From Sabethes cyaneus (lineage: Eukaryota > Arthropoda > Insecta > Diptera > Culicidae), in the NCBI RefSeq assembly GCF_943734655.1, contig NC_071355.1:71323449-71387448 (forward strand): 64,000 bases of DNA, in the 5' to 3' direction. Position numbers and translations under genes: made by a program. Numbering within the stretch: position 1 is the stretch's first letter; each line of letters starts with the position of its first letter. Below, one piece after another: positions 46,861 to 59,095 of the stretch. Below the pieces are notes generated by a model that did not search any database, was not told where the DNA came from, and saw nothing but the letters and a program-made list of their open reading frames with translations.

Positions 46861-49115
46861 TTTTTTTAATTAACCCTCCGCTCACCCCCGTTACCAAAAA
46901 GCTCACACAGAGAGCCCCCTGGTATCGGACACTTACAGAAACCTCAGCTTAGAAGAGAACTGGACAACACACTAAACAAAGAAATTAATTTAAGCTGAGG
47001 AAAACATAAAGAGGATACATAAAATTATTTAAAAACTATTTAATGGGCGCCCAGTGGAATTTAATATTCCTTTTTAACCTTCCTAATGCATTAGAAAAAA
47101 GTTACATATTATGCATTAAGGGTCGAAAACGACCCAAGTTTTGAAATTGCTCTCATTCATCCATTTTCAATCCGAATTTCGTTTTCTTTACCTCGTTTGA
47201 AAGCTATGGCCAAAAACTAGCACCCAAAGTATGTTGGGGAATATTTGTTGACTGATGGCCACTTCTGCGTCGGTTCCGGAACACCCACTACCAGGTCCCG
47301 GGGAACATTTTTATATTTTGAGATAATTCATTTTGCGGCACATCAAATCACATTGGCTTGATAAAAAAAACATTAATGGAAGTACAATGGGAACATTTTG
47401 GACCCATGCGGCCATTTCCTCATTGGTTCTGGAACATCCGGTACCCGGTTTTTGAGGACAATTTTAAATTTTAGGATGATTTATCTTGCGACACGTCAAA
47501 TTACATCAGCTTGATAACGTAAGACTATTGAAAGTATAATAAAGACATTTTGAAGGCAAATGGCTACATCAGCATTGGTCCCGGAACATCCGGTACCCGG
47601 GTTTTGGGGCCATTTTTGTATTTAGGATAACCCATCTTGCGACACATCAAATCACATCGGCTTCATTAAATAAGACTGATGAAAATAAAATAAGGTCATT
47701 TAGAAGCCATCGGTCATTTTACCATCGGTTCCGCAACATCCGGTACCTGGTTCCGCGGGATATTTTTGGATTATGAAATAATTCATCTTGCGGCTCATCA
47801 AATCACAACGCCTTGATCAAATAAAACAGTTACAAGAGCTATGGGGACCATTTGAAGACAAATGGCCATTTCATCATCGGTTCCGGAACATCGGGTGCAC
47901 GGTTTATGAGAACATTTTTGGATAGGATAATTCATCATGCGCCACATCAAATCACATTGGCTTGATGAAATAACACTAATGGAAGTACAATGGAAAAATT
48001 TTGGAGCCAAAATTACCATTTCACCATCGGTTCCGGACTATCCGGGTTTTGGGGACATTTTTGGATTACAGGGTAATTCATCTGCCCCGAGTTACCCCGT
48101 TTTACGGTTCATTATAAATACCGGGTGCGACTGACGCCATTATACATTATATACTTCCATTATACATTATATATTATATACTTATAGACATTATACTTCC
48201 ATTGTTGTTATTTTATCAACGCGATCTGATTTGAGGTGCCGCATGGTGAATTATCTCAAAAGCCAAAAATGTCCCCCGAAACTGGTACCGGATGACCCAG
48301 TACTGATAGTAAAGTGGCCATTTGGCTTCTAAATGACATTGTTTTACTTCCATCAGTCTTATTTTATCAAGTCGATGTGATTTGATATGTCGCATTATGA
48401 GTTATCCTAAAATACAAAAATGTCCCCAAAAACCGGGTACCGGATGTTCCAGGACCGATGCTGATGTGGCCATTTGCCTTCAACATGTGTTTATTATACT
48501 TTCAATAGTCTTATGTTATCAATGAGATGAAATTTGACGTGCCGCAATAGAAATCATCCTAAAATTCAAAAATGGCCTCAAAAACCAGGTACCGGATGTT
48601 CCGTAACCGATGGGGAAGTGGCCATTCGGGTCCAAAATGTCCCCATTGTACTTCCACTAGTCTTATTTTATCGAGCTAATGTGATTTGATGTGCCGCAAA
48701 ATGAATTATCTCAAAATATAAAAATGTTCCCCGGGACCTGGTAGTGGGTGTTCCTGAACCGACGCAGAAGTGGCCATCAGTCAACAAATATTCCCCAACA
48801 TACCTTGGGTGCTAGTTTTTGGCCATATCTTTCAAACGAGGTAAAGAAAACGAAATTCGGAATGAAAATGGATGAATGAGAGCAATTTCAAAACTTGGGT
48901 CGTTTTCGACCCTTAATGCATAATATGTAACTTTTTTTGCTGTGGCTCTTCTAGATGTCGCTGAAAGCTGAAACTCCCCCACAATGCTAATTTTCCAAAG
49001 TTAGGAAAAGTCAGAAAATTTCAAGTCTCTAGCTCGTACCGTTACTGAGTATCAAGCTTTGTAAGTATGCCGATGGGTCGAAAACGACCCCAATGCACTA
49101 GGAAGGTTAAGGGGC
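46861..49115 (-). mobile_element. Poly(A) retro-insert inside the RTE, split by a TTAA element
   Basis: The duplication CCACTT flanks it (46855-46860 and 49116-49121). On the minus strand it ends in poly(A) after GGGTTAATT. It is the same family as 19495-19798, which gives the empty site CCTTTTAAGGGG for the TTAA element within it. It contributes only about 220 bp outside that element. Confidence 0.75.
47078..49106. mobile_element. TTAA-flanked foldback element, 2.03 kb
   Basis: TTAA on both sides (47074-47077 and 49107-49110), with ends CCTTCCTAATGCATT and its mirror CCTTCCTAGTGCATT. TTAA plus CC ends is the piggyBac pattern. The two halves are long inverted arms (about 47078-48080 and 48180-48945). 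Each is made of about 115-bp tandem units with 'GGAACATCCGGTACCCGG'. GGGTCGAAAACGACCC palindromes lie near both ends. No transposase frame, so it is non-autonomous. Confidence 0.85.
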
Positions 49116-49121
49116 CCACTT

Positions 49122-51840
49122 CCACCTACGTTCACGAATTTCTGTGGCTATCGGCCGTTGATGACACCGACGATGGAGTTCCTCATTGGATATCCAGTTA
49201 TCAGGCCACCAGGCACGAATGATGTATCGCAGTCACCGGTTAATGAATACCTGCAGTTTTTGCGTTGTCTCCGCTGAGCCTCACCACGTTTCGCAGGCAT
49301 ACAGCAGTACGGATTTAACGTTTGAATTAAAGATTCGGGTTTTCGTACGTAGAGTGATCTGGTTTGAGCGCCAAATGTTTCGCAGACCTGCAAAGGCACC
49401 CCTGGTCTTCCTGATCCGTGTGGCTATATCAGTCTTGGTACCACCATCGGGCGTTGTTTAGCTACCAAGATATTGACAGGCGTCTACCTGCTCAACTTGT
49501 TGTCCCGCTACTGTGAAGTTGGTGGCATTGTCAGTGTTCACTACCATAGACTTAGTTTTCGCTACATTGACTGTGAGACCTGCTGCTTGGGAGCTCTCGG
49601 AGAGGTCATCTAACTTGCTCTGCATGTCGTTTCGGCGTTGTGCGAGCAAGACAATGTCGTCGGCTAGGTCGAGGTCATTTAGCTGCTCCATCGTTAGAGG
49701 ATTCCAAGGCAATCCTCGATTTGGTCTACTGTCAATTGCTCCAACTAATATTTCATCCATAACGATGAGAAACAGAAGCGGTGATAAAATGTAGCCCTGT
49801 CTCACACCAGCAGTAACCCTTATGGGGTCGGACAAGACGCCGTCGTGCAAAATTTTGCACGAGAACGCCTCGTACTGAGCTTCGATGAGATGGACTAGCT
49901 TATCTGGAACTCCTCTACGCCTAAGTGCGCCCCAGATGTTTTCGTGATTGAGTCGGTCGAACGCCTTTTCGAAGTCAACGAACACCAGCAGAAGAGAGTC
50001 CTGGAATTCGTTGATCTGCTCCAATATAATGCGGAGCGTTGTGATATGGTCTACACATGATCGGCCAGCACGGAATCCAGCTTGCTGCCGCCGGAGAGTA
50101 GCGTCGATCTTCTCCTGGATCCCGTTGAGGATTACCTTACAGAGTACTTTGAGAGTAATACAGAGCAACGTGATGCCACGCCAGTTACCGCATTCAGTTA
50201 GGTCTCCTTTCTTAGGGACTTTGACCAATATGGCCTGCATCCAGTCCACCGGAAAAGTTGCGGTTTCCCAAATATTGCTGAAAAGCTGATGCATCATCTG
50301 GGCTGACAAAGATGGGTCAGCTTTGAGCATTTCGGCTGAAATACGATCTATCCCTGGCGCTCTATTGGATTTCATACTCTTGATGGTTGCTACAATTTCA
50401 TCCAGCGATGGCGCCTCCGAGTTCACGCGATTTATTCGACGAACTGTAGGCGTCGTACGCTGCTGGTTTTGTTGGTCTCTGACATTTGAAACTCGGAAGA
50501 GTTGTTCAAAATGTTCAGTCCATCGCTTAAGCTGTTCTGTACGGTCAGTCAATAGCTGACCAGCTCTGTCCTTTAGCGGCATCTTTGTATTCATCCTGGC
50601 ACCACTAAGGCGGCGAGAAATATCGTACAACAAACGGATATCACCATTCGCGGCGGCGGTTTCTCCTTGTTCGGCTAGGGAGTTAGTCCAGGCTCTCTTG
50701 TCCCGCCTACAAGCACGTTTAACAGCCCTCTCCAGTTCGGCGTATCGTTGACGGGCAGCAGTCTTAGCCGATCTGGTCCGCGCTCGCTCAATGCCGGCTT
50801 TCGCCTCTCTCCGCTCGTCGATCTTCCTCCAAGTTTCATCCGAAATCCACTCCCTTCGCCCACTGCACGCTTTGCCCAGGGTTTCATCACAGGTCGTGAT
50901 GAAGGCGTTCTTGATGCCGGTCCATTGCTCTTCGACGGTTCCACCAGGTGGCAACTCCGAGGCTCGAGATTCAAGTTGTTCAACAAAGGCCCTTTTCACC
51001 TCAGGATTCTCCAATCGGCGGACGTCGTAGCGGCACCCAACTTTCTCCTCCCGTCGTTGGACACGTGCGACGCGCAGACGTATCTCAGCGATAACAAGAT
51101 GATGGTCGGATGCAATGTCAGCGCTGCGTTTGTTGCGTACATCAAGAAGGCTCCTTCTCCATTTCCGGCTGATGCAGATGTGGTCGATTTGGTTTTCTGT
51201 TCGGCCGTCGCGGGAAACCCACATGACTTTATGTACTGGTCTATGGGGGAAGAGCGGTCCACCAAGGACCATGTCGTTATTACCACAGAATTCTGTAAAC
51301 AGCTCCCCGTTTTCGCTCATCTCTCCTAGGCCATGGCGTCCCATGACGCGTTCAAGGTCCGCGTTGTTTGAGCCAATCTTCGCGTTGAAGTCGCCCATGT
51401 GAATTTGGATGTCCCCCTTCGGGATTTTCTCAACCACGCTGTTCAGCTGGCTGTAAAAACTCTCATTCTCCTGCAGGTCGGCAGCATCTGTTGGCGCATA
51501 GCACTGGAAGGTTCCTAACCCGTGTTCTGAATCTGGCAACGATTATTCGCTCATTTATTGGTTCCCACTTCATCAGGGCCGCATGTGCCCCTGGGCTCAG
51601 TAGGAATCCAACTCCTCTTTCTCGAGTAGCATTTTCACCTCGTATGCCAGAGTAGAGCAAGACTTGCCCGGATGATTTCCTGTGTTGGCCAGTACCCGGC
51701 CAGCGGACCTCGCTCAGCCCCAGGATTTCAAGCTTCAAGCGGTTAGCTTCCCTTGCAAGTTGAGCCAGCTTGCCCTGCTGGGCAAGGGTCAGTATATTCC
51801 ATGTTCCGATTCGTGTCCGTGTTTTCATGCTAAAGGTCGT
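49122..51840 (-). pseudogene. RTE endonuclease-reverse transcriptase pseudogene
   Basis: The frame opens near 51840, and the first ATG is at 51828 (MKTRTRIGTWNILTL). The endonuclease begins there (LEILGLSEVRWPG) and continues after a frameshift at about 51465-51540 with HMGDFNAKIGSNN and SDHHLV. The reverse transcriptase has SNRAPGIDRISAEML, RQQAGFRAGRSCVDH, VFVDFEKAFDRLN, GVRQGYILSPLLF and DLADDIVLLA, with LADD in place of the usual YADD. A stop at 49458 interrupts the C-terminal part, which continues as recognisable sequence to 49122 and again below 46860. Not functional. Confidence 0.85.
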
Positions 51841-53274
51841 TGCCAATAGTCCGGAGAGATTTCTTCTTTCATTTTCATTAACTTTTTGTGTGTTCTGGTA
51901 CAGTAGGCTGTTAACCTAAGGTCCTTATCCCGCTGATAGGGCTGCCATCTTAATGTGGGCGGGAGCCACAGTGCCCCCTTTCCTGTTAGCATACGACAAC
52001 CGAAGTTCCGTACCCCAGCCGGCACCTCGTGGAGGTAGGAATAGGAGTTAATGAACAGAGGTTATGGAATGCACATGTTCACCCTTTGCCAGCCATAGAA
52101 AATATACCATAGAAAATATTCTTGCCTACAAAAACACCCAAATGATACATTTGGTTCCATTTGCTTGATTAGTTCTAGAGTTATGAGGAAATTTGAATTT
52201 CATTTGTATAGGAGCCCCCCCTCCTAAAGTGGGTAGGGGTCCCAATTCATCATAGAAAAAAATTTTGTCTCCAAAAACACCCATGTGCCAAATTTGCCAA
52301 ATTTGGTTCCATTTGCTTGATTAGTTCTCGAGTTATGAGGAAATTTGTATTTCGTTTGTATAGGAGCCCCCCCTCTTAAGGTTGGGAGGGGTCCTAATTC
52401 ACCATCGAATATATTCTTGCCCTCGAAAACTTTCACATGCCAAATTTGGTTTCATTTGCTTGATTAGCTCTCGAGTTATGAGGAAATTTGTATTTCATTT
52501 GTATAGGAGCTCCCCCCCTCCTAAAGTGAGAAGAAGTCCCAGCTCATCATAGAAAAAATTGTTGTCTCCAAAAACACCCACGTGTCAAATTTGGTTCCAT
52601 TTGCTTGATTAGTTCTCGAGTTATTAGGAAATTTGTATTTCGTTTGTATAGGAGCCCCCCCCTCTTAAAGTGGGGAGGAGTCCTTATTTACCATAGAAAA
52701 TATTCTTGCCCTCGAAAACTTTCACATGCCAAATTTTGTTCCATTTGCTTGATTAGTTCTTCAGTTATGAGGAAATTTGTATTTCATGTGTATAGGATCC
52801 CCCCCTCCTAAAACGGGGAGGGGTCCCAATTCATCATAGAAAAAATTTTTGTCTCCAAAAACACCCACTTGCCAAATTTGGTTCCATTTGCTTGATTAGT
52901 TCTCGAGTTATGAGGAAATTTGTATGGAAGCCCCTCCTTTTAAAGAGGAGAGGAGTTATAATTCCCCTTACAAAGAGGGGAGGGGTCTCAATTTACCATA
53001 GAATAAATTCTTGTCACCGAAAACACCCACATGCCAAATTTTGTTCTATTTGCTTGATTAGTTGTCGAGTTATGCAGAAATTTGTGTTTCATTTGTATGG
53101 GAGCCCCCCCTCTTAGTAGGGGGAGGGGTTTCTAACCATCACTAAAACCTTTCCTGGCCCCAAAAAACCTCTAAATGCATATTTTCATACCGATTGGTTC
53201 AGTAGTTTTCGATTCTATAAGGAACATACGGACAGACAGACAGACAGACAGAAATCTTTCTTTTTACGTATAGA

Positions 53275-54300
53275 TATAAAACACAGATCGTGAGCAATTA
53301 CGTTGTAAAGCATTTTTGTTATGAAATGTAGTTGAATATGTCGTTGTATCCAATTCTTGCGAGACGTAATATAAGGTTAATCTTGTTTAATAGCTCAAAA
53401 ATACGATTATGATCTGTTTGTTCCACCATGCCCAATTCGGTAGAGCTACTCATAAGAGATAGTTACGCTATAATAACCACAACACTTTATTTTTTCAATT
53501 CCAGTTGCAGATTTGCTTAATTATGTCGAATTTGCCTTTCCAAATTTAATTAACATCGTTTAGGTGTAACCAAAATGTGACCAAACTGTTAGTTCCCTCA
53601 TGAGCTGTGCATGTATGCTTCGTTTTTGGGGCCACTTGGTTTAATCCTTTTCGGTTTTATTTTAAAGCTTTACTGATATAAATATTATGTAATTGAACTG
53701 AAAATGTTAGGAAGTTCATCTAAAAAATGTATTAAGACAGGAAGTTTTGTGCTGAAACACTTTATTTTTAATAGGTTCCACTTGCCCCGGGTGCTTTGAG
53801 GTGCCGACCTTATTTCGACCCATTTTTTTAATGCCGTTTGTCAAATTAAACAACTAGTTTTCGGGTGTAATTTGTTAATACACTCGTTATGTTTACCTAC
53901 TGCCATAAAAACATGTACTTTTACGTAAAGCTTGTGGCCAAAATATCATTTCTAGAAAGGTGCGTCAAACTTACAAGACAACGCAAATTGAAAATCACGC
54001 TCTAATTTAAAATCCAATCTTGATGTTTGGAATGCCTGCTAGGGTAGTTGATCCAATAGTTGTGGTAGTACCAATAGTTGCGCTACTATTCATTATTAAT
54101 GCATATTTTCGTCACCGTAGCATTTTAGATAACACAATTACATTCATTATATAAAACAGGCTTTTAGAAGTATTGGTAGTTAGACTACACCATTTAAAAT
54201 TAAAGCATTATTTGCTAAAATGCCAATTTTCCAAAATATAACGCGCAGTTGGAGCGCACAACTATAGGCGCTCATCTATAGTTTTGCTGCGATGTTTTAC
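53275..54300 (+). repeat. Duplicate of 3621-4598 (TA-element remnant and flank)
   Basis: Near-identical to 3621-4598, with the 55-bp stretch near 53313 that copy 1 has lost. Lies between the Helitron end and M4 exactly as in the first copy. No gene. Confidence 0.75.
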
Positions 54301-55126
54301 CTTTGTTATACTATATAACAAAGGTTTAGAAATTGGTCGAAAAACGCGAAATAGAACCAAGGCCCGGAGGGCCAAGTGTCATATACCAATCGATAGGGTT
54401 CGACCAATTGAGCAATGTCTGTATGTGTGTGTGTATGTATGTATGTGTGTGCAGCTCATTTTCTATCGCCTGTTTCTCGGAGATGGCTGAACCGATTCAT
54501 CCGCTATTACTTTTGTTTCAAAGGTATTTATGCCTAGTATATCACCATTCAGTTGTTTCGTGGTACGACGTTTCGTTTAAAAGTTATAGGCAAAAATGTG
54601 AAAACTACGTGACACGGTTTTTTCCGGAACTACCCAACCAATTTTAATGATCTTAGTACCAAATGAAAGCTCTTGCTATCGCTAAACTTTCTACCAAGTT
54701 TCGTCGAAAACAAATATGCAGTTTAAAAGTTATGCCTAAAAAACCAGTTTTGACAAGGTCCAAATGATCGCATGTTTCTCAGAGATGGCCAAACCGATTT
54801 ATGCGCTATTAGTCTCATTTGAAAGGCAATATAGCCGGATAGATCACTATTGAATTGTTTTTTGATTGGACGTTTAGTTGAGCTTGAGTTGAGTTTAGTT
54901 GAGAAAGTTATGAGCAACCGTATACACCACACCAAAATTAACTATAATTTATAATGATTTTAACCAAATTAATTTGCCTAATTTCAATTATTTTAATGTC
55001 AAACGAGAGGTTTTGACACTACGAATATATATGCAAAATTTCACAAGAATTGGGTTTTCCGGTCAAAAGATATTAACCCTCGAACACTCGCGCTAACTTT
55101 TGTAACACAGTTACTCGCGCGCACAA

Positions 55127-55997
55127 CCCAAGTAACCAGTAAGCACTAAACACTAGTCCTTTGACAACATTATATAAGCATACAGAACTATGATTAAAAG
55201 CTTATTTTTCTTCATATACTTCTATAGAACTCACATAATGCTAAAAAGGCGAAATAGCGGGTTATTAAAATGCTACGCTACAAGCATTCAATAAACATTA
55301 TTAGTGTTTGTTTGGGGCTTAATCGAAACGTCATTTTGTCTACATTATCGACGTATCGAAAAAGTATTGACGGTATATCGTTTGCTTACTTGGAAAATAA
55401 AAATAGATTCGGTCGGGATTTAAAAAACTAAAAAAGCAAGCGATTTTTTTGTTGCATCACAAGGGGAGCAGGATAAACAGAACCATTTTTTGAAATGCTG
55501 AATAATGTTACCTAGACAGGATTCGAACCGGGAGTTAGTCATGCAACCTCATTCGTTTCCTTGCACCTTTGCTATCTAAACCATAGCGGATGTGATTGAG
55601 TGAGGTGAAATTAGTCGTATTTAAATCTTGGAGATATTCCCTCTCATATCATAGCTACTTGTCCTGCATTACCAATAGGGTAGAAAAAGACGGCATCCGT
55701 TAGATGGAAGAGCACACGAATAGTGGTCATAGAATAGCAAAATAAGAAGTCAAGTACAAGCCGTTTATCAACGCTTACGGCTCGTTTTAATGCAATTGAC
55801 TAAATTCATTATATTGTTACGTTATATGCGCATATATTGCTTTCTTTAATGTTGATTTACGCTAATGTTTCTATGCATCAACAATGTTAATATACGTTTT
55901 ATAAGCATTAAGATGGCTAATATACAAAAGTTTGGCACTAGAGATGCAGAATTATTTCCAATATACGGTTTTGGATTAATGCTTATGGTTACTTGGG
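55127..55997. mobile_element. 871-bp MITE, possible relative of the two-gene transposon
   Basis: Ends CCCAAGTAACCAGTAAGCA and mirrored CCCAAGTAACCATAAGCA, flanked by AA (55125-55126 and 55998-55999). The empty M1 site GCACAATAGCCC near 17785 shows a 2-bp duplication. The two-gene element also has 2 bp and CCCAGATAACCAG. Many AAGCATT/AATGCTTA words are scattered through it. Contains a tRNA-like module but no transposase. Confidence 0.75.
55510..55592 (-). other. tRNA-like module inside the MITE
   Basis: On the minus strand TGGTTTAGATAG (about 55572-55583) resembles an A box, and GGTTCGAATCC (55519-55529) is a perfect B box about 50 bases on. Acceptor-stem pairing is not evident. Confidence 0.35.
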
Positions 55998-56934
55998 AAT
56001 AGCCCAAAACCAAAGAAAACGTGCGCGCTAGATTTTTGACTAGGAAAACTTGGTTTTAAGATTATCAAACCTTTGGAAGAGTTTTTTGAAATTGAATGCT
56101 CTATCGCCTGGTAGCATTTAAATTTTGACTAATCCCCCTAAAAGTAAAACAAAAAAAAAATATTTTTCTTCAGTTTCAATATAACACATTGATGTGTTCT
56201 GCAAAGTTTTAGAGCATATTATTACAAGAAATTTTGCTGAAGACAGTAACCTTCTATCTCTTCAGCGAAGATAGAGAAATCTTATTTATTGTACATGCAC
56301 TTGTAAAATTAGTTTTTCTATTTCGGCTCTTTTTGTAATTGTTGTATGACTTTTTCATGTATTACAAAGTTGTACAAATAGTAAAAATACATAACTTTAC
56401 TGAATGTAGTATACCTCTATGTTTGCTTGTTTAGGATCTGTAGAACTTTGATTATAAAAAACACCCTAATTTTGACTCCGAATTATTCGACTACCAATAG
56501 ACGGCTACATTTTAAACATTTTACATTTGCTGATAGTTTTGCTGCATACAAACACCATTTTTCTATATGAAGAAACGAGATAAAATGCCAGTTGGGGCCA
56601 ATTGCGGTACACCTCACATGCTGCTTACTTCGTTACTGTGATTTTCTGTCGGTTTATGCTGATCTGTTTTCCTAACAATTTAAAGTAGGCATTAATGCAT
56701 CGAATAATCCTGACATTTTGCTCATAGCAAGTTTATTGAAGAATATACGTTAGTTAAACAACGATTGGTAAATATGGCATTCAAAAACCTACACATGTTG
56801 TTCAGAATGCCTTGCCTTGTGACAAATACCTTGTATTTGATAAATTTATATCCCGCAAGCATCAATTGAAGCATATACCTCAATAAACAAGCAAAATGAA
56901 GTTATATTGTGCTTAGTGGCGCAACTAATGGATG

Positions 56935-57074
56935 ATCTACCCTATAAATAATTTATAATTTTAATACATGCGTTTGAGTTGTATCTTTCATTTCTAGAAA
57001 GGTTTGTTTGGAGAAAATGAGGTTGAAGAGAGTTATGAGCTCCGTTCCCACTTACCCCGTATTCTAACTTGCCC
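56935..57074 (-). mobile_element. TA-element fragment
   Basis: Matches 6725-6850 in reverse, ending GCCCCGGGGTACCT followed by TA (57075-57076). About 140 bp survive. Confidence 0.7.
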
Positions 57075-57089
57075 CGGGGTACCTTAGAT

Positions 57090-57399
57090 CATTATGTGTT
57101 CAAAAAACGTATAATCTGGAATTGATTAATAGACATTTGGTTGCGCACATATTTCGTTGCACTAGCGCTTTCCGAAAAAACAGCACCACGGTCTCAAAGT
57201 TTCGCCACTTCAATGAGCTTTTAAAGAGCTTTCTGCTTTTGCCGCATCGATAAGCCTAGAGAATGTAAACAAACTAACACCTGACCAGCAATCAAAAACT
57301 CGCCCTCAATGCAAACGGATTATTTAGTCATCCTATTGAATGCATAGGATCAATAGGATTGCTGCTGCAAATCTTAGATGAATCGGAACGCCTTGATAA
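57090..57399. other. No gene seen
   Basis: Unassigned AT-rich sequence. Confidence 0.4.
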
Positions 57400-57715
57400 A
57401 GCAAATAAACATCGCGGTTAAATGCGCAAGTGATTTTGCGCAAGAGACTTGCATGCAAGATGGCGGTTATATGCGCAAGTGCGCAAGAGACTTGCATGCA
57501 AGCTAAAAACGAAAAGCGCAAGTGAAAACAAGAGAGCAACTTGTATGCAAGAAAATGAGGAAAATTCGCATGCAGAAAAGCGAAATTATTTATCGAGAAA
57601 ACTCAATTTCCTTAAATTGGAACTATGGTCGATAGCGTGTGGCTGGTCATGCATACAAGACCCTGGGAGGGAAAACTGCGAACTGGAACAAGTAGGCCAA
57701 CTGCTGTTTCCTTGA
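57400..57715 (-). repeat. Inverted copy of the 5208-5570 repeat
   Basis: Carries the same CTTGCATGCAAG and GCGCAAGAGACTTGC words in opposite orientation. See the entry at 5208. Confidence 0.6.
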
Positions 57716-57877
57716 GTGGGCAAGGCTAAAATACTCAGCAGGTTGCTTCGCATTTCCTTGCAGCATGAAAGATTTCGATACTTCACAACAATTGTAACAA
57801 TTAACATGAGTTGCTATTAAAAATGTGACTTTTTCATAATATTTTCGCGTGTGAAAATCTTACGTAAGAAATGATTA

Positions 57878-58083
<206 letters not shown>

Positions 58084-58418
58084 CGCTTTTAATCTCACTC
58101 ACTTTTCTCGGAGATGGCTGGACCGATTTTAATGTTCTTAGTGTCAAATGTAAGGTCTAGGTGTCCCATTGGTTGCTATTGAATTTCATACTGATCGGAC
58201 TTTTAGTTCAAAAGTTATGTATAAAAATACGAAAAATATGAAAAATATAAAACATTTTATTATTATTTGAAAATTACTGCCGAGTTATTTAAAATCGGAC
58301 GGTTCATCCAAAAGTTATTCAAACTTTAACACTTAAGCACCGTGTATTAAACCTTAACGTGTGAAATCAAAACATATCAATCAAATGTTGATTGTATTCA
58401 ATGTGTGTGATGTATGCG

Positions 58419-58477
58419 TGTATGTATGTATGTATGTATGTATGTATGTATGTATGTATGTATGTATGTATGTATGT
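58419..58477 (+). repeat. (GTAT)n microsatellite, left part
   Basis: Left side of one tetranucleotide run broken by the retro-insert at 58477-58866. The right side is 58867-59095. Confidence 0.95.
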
Positions 58478-58866
58478 TTTTTTTTTTTTTTAAGTGAGGA
58501 AACGCTCTATGCCTGGCACACTAATGATGGTATTCATCATGTGGCACGGTGTGAGACTCTAACCCACTAAAAACCTCACTGCTCCTGGCTCAAAATCCCC
58601 CCGGGACCGCTACAAGGCGACTACTTCGGGGAGAGGCTGTGTGCACTGCTCCAATAACGACGCACCTGCTACCCATCGAGACGTGAACCGATTTGGGAGA
58701 GCCTGTCATCATAACGTGCACCCCATCACGGCCACCCTCGCGGGGTATTGCTACCCGTCGAGACGTGTACTGATTGGGAAGTGCTCTTCACCATAACTCG
58801 CACTCCGTCACAGCCACCCTCGCAGGATTTCTCATTAATGATGGATGCTTTCACCCATCGAGACGT
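58477..58866 (-). mobile_element. Poly(A)-tailed retro-insert inside (GTAT)n
   Basis: The plus strand shows a T run at 58478-58492, so on the minus strand the insert ends in poly(A). The body is GC-richer than its flanks, with a diverged tandem unit of about 90 bp ('CATCGAGACGTG', 'CACGGCCACCCTCGC'). This looks like a LINE 3' UTR or a SINE. No domain is recognised. The target duplication is hidden in GTAT repeats. Confidence 0.65.
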
Positions 58867-59095
58867 GTATGTATGTATGTATGTATGTATGTATGTATGT
58901 ATGTATGTATGTATGTATGTATGTATGTATGTATGTATGTATGTATGTATGTATGTATGTATGTATGTATGTATGTATGTATGTATGTATGTATGTATGT
59001 ATGTATGTATGTATGTATGTATGTATGTATGTATGTATGTATGTATGCATGTATGTTTGTATGTATGTATGTTTGTATGTATGTATGTATGTATG
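58867..59095 (+). repeat. (GTAT)n microsatellite, right part, about 230 bp
   Basis: Nearly pure, with a few GCAT/TTGT variants at the right end. Confidence 0.98.

Larger units (their letters stand above)
46621..52092 (-). mobile_element. RTE-clade LINE with 15-bp target duplication, itself split
   Basis: Flanked by CCATAGAAAATATAC on both sides (46606-46620 and 52093-52107). The uninterrupted unit is seen near 25410. On the minus strand it runs from 52092 to a tail of TAAG repeats (CATAAGTAAGTAAGTAT), typical of RTE elements such as mosquito JAM1-like ones. Without the insert at 46861-49115 it is about 3.2 kb, close to full length. Confidence 0.85.
46213..53274 (-). mobile_element. Helitron copy 3, missing its CTAG end, split by a nested RTE
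   Basis: Helitron units run 46213-46620 and 52093-53274. The TC end (TCTATACG on the minus strand) abuts T at 53275, in the same flank as copy 1, so these are duplicates of one insertion. The CTAG end is lost at about 46213. Units again carry 'GGAGCCCCCC' and 'CATAGAAAATATTCTTGCC'. Confidence 0.75.
54301..56790 (+). mobile_element. M-family repeat copy M4, split by a CCCAAGTAACC MITE
   Basis: Starts with CCTTTGTTATACTATATAAC, has a short TG/TATG run (54419-54452) and follows M1 order to about 56790, where it is truncated. Interrupted at 55127-55997. No frame. Confidence 0.65.
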
